From: Bacteroidaceae bacterium
Lineage (GTDB): Bacteria > Bacteroidota > Bacteroidia > Bacteroidales > Bacteroidaceae
Assembly: GCA_017961965.1 (NCBI GenBank)
Contig: JAGCWG010000323.1
Span: 1-6,095, forward strand
Reading direction: 5' to 3'
DNA: 6,095 nt
Made by a program: the position numbers and the translations under genes. Under the pieces are notes generated by a model that did no database searches, was not told where the DNA came from, and worked only from the letters and a program-made list of their open reading frames with translations. Each line of letters starts with the position of its first letter. Within the stretch, counting starts at the first letter, position 1. Below are positions 5,857-6,095 of the stretch, piece by piece.

Positions 5857-5894
5857 AAAAGAAAAAACACCGAAACCAACAAAGGTTCCAGTGT
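5857..5894 (-). terminator. Intrinsic terminator of the tRNA-Leu/tRNA-Gly unit
   Basis: Arms 5867-5877 and 5884-5894 form an 11-bp stem with a 6-base loop. On the minus strand it is followed by T-rich sequence (TTTTT C TTTT, complement of 5857-5866). Two pairs are G-U wobbles that exist only when the minus strand is transcribed, which fixes the direction. It starts 38 bases beyond the tRNA-Gly 3' end. Confidence 0.85.
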
Positions 5895-5932
5895 AGCAAC
5901 ATCTAAATCTATGAATCAAAAATCTTCATTCG

Positions 5933-6005
5933 AGCGGAAAACGAGACTCGAACTCGCGACCCCAACCTTGGCAAGGTTGTGCTCTACCAACTGAGCTATT
6001 TCCGC
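5933..6005 (-). tRNA. tRNA-Gly, anticodon GCC
   Basis: The 73-base cloverleaf is complete. It has acceptor GCGGAAA paired with TTTCCGC, D arm GCTC-AGTTGGTA-GAGC, anticodon stem CAACC/GGTTG with loop TTGCCAA, and a T arm with TTCGAGT loop closed by GCGAG/CTCGT. The anticodon GCC lies at 5970-5972 and reads GGC and GGU codons. The discriminator is U. The 3' CCA is not encoded, so it must be added by tRNA nucleotidyltransferase. It is 19 bases downstream of tRNA-Leu and very probably on the same transcript. Confidence 0.97.
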
Positions 6006-6024
6006 ATTGTACATATCCTGAAAG

Positions 6025-6095
6025 TGAAGAGGAGGAGACTCGAACTCCCACGGGCTTAGCCCACTACCCCCTCAAAGTAGCGCGTCTACCATTCC
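6025..6095 (-). tRNA. tRNA-Leu, anticodon GAG (5' end outside window)
   Basis: Seventy-one bases of a class II tRNA are present. They include the D-arm region GGTAGACGCGCT, anticodon stem CTACT/GGTAG with loop TTGAGGG (anticodon GAG at 6071-6073), a long variable arm with GGGCTTAGCCC, T loop TTCGAGT, 3' acceptor strand CCTCTTC and discriminator A. The long variable arm and GAG anticodon identify leucine, reading CUC and CUU. The 5' acceptor strand and part of the D stem lie beyond position 6095. CCA is not encoded. The promoter of the unit is outside the window. Confidence 0.95.

Noticed and set aside
5814..5860. Imperfect inverted repeat (ACATC to GATGT with CCTC/GAGG inside) left of the tRNA terminator
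   Set aside because: Pairing is broken by several mismatches and there is no T-run on either strand; it is not distinguishable from chance.
1..6095. CRISPR array, insertion sequence, phage or toxin-antitoxin module
   Set aside because: No regularly spaced repeats, transposase or integrase motifs, or small paired genes were found; although tRNA genes can serve as attachment sites, no direct repeat of a tRNA end is visible in the window.

Overview
The window looks like a core-genome segment of a Bacteroidales bacterium, most likely Prevotella or a close relative. The evidence is the protein families (a DUF4831 secreted protein, an Obg with an acidic tail instead of an OCT domain, a short-LID adenylate kinase), A-rich translation starts without strong Shine-Dalgarno sequences, and a perfect Bacteroidetes-type -7 box (TAnnTTTG) upstream of hpt. 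The genus is inference. I see no insertion sequence, CRISPR array, phage gene or toxin-antitoxin pair.

Layout. At 1-195 is the 3' end of rpmA (ribosomal protein L27) on the plus strand, closed by a strong terminator. Convergent with it, and closed by its own terminator, is a minus-strand two-gene unit: the bifunctional NAD(P)HX repair gene (nnrE/nnrD fusion, 2889 down to 1363), overlapping by 4 bases (ATGA) a DUF4831 secreted protein gene (1366 down to 320). The NAD(P)HX repair gene is interrupted by one in-frame TAA at codon 108, with no change of frame. A divergent intergenic region (2890-3085) leads into hpt and adk on the plus strand, which end at a terminator at 4269-4310. A 123-base AT-rich leader with short repeats precedes obg (4434-5636). 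After obg lies a gene-poor stretch of about 300 bases with a perfect 14-bp inverted repeat, then the minus-strand tRNA unit: tRNA-Leu(GAG), cut by the window edge, then tRNA-Gly(GCC) and a terminator at 5857-5894.

How the genes work together. Most are housekeeping: purine salvage (Hpt), adenylate balance (Adk), ribosome assembly (Obg, L27), decoding (two tRNAs) and repair of damaged nicotinamide cofactors (NnrE/NnrD). DUF4831 is the only gene of unknown function, and its overlap with nnrD is the clearest functional hint available.

The most notable observation is the clean nonsense codon in the NAD(P)HX repair gene. It leaves the dehydratase half intact but splits the epimerase domain. I found no convincing new biological system; the remaining findings are small regulatory or repeat structures.
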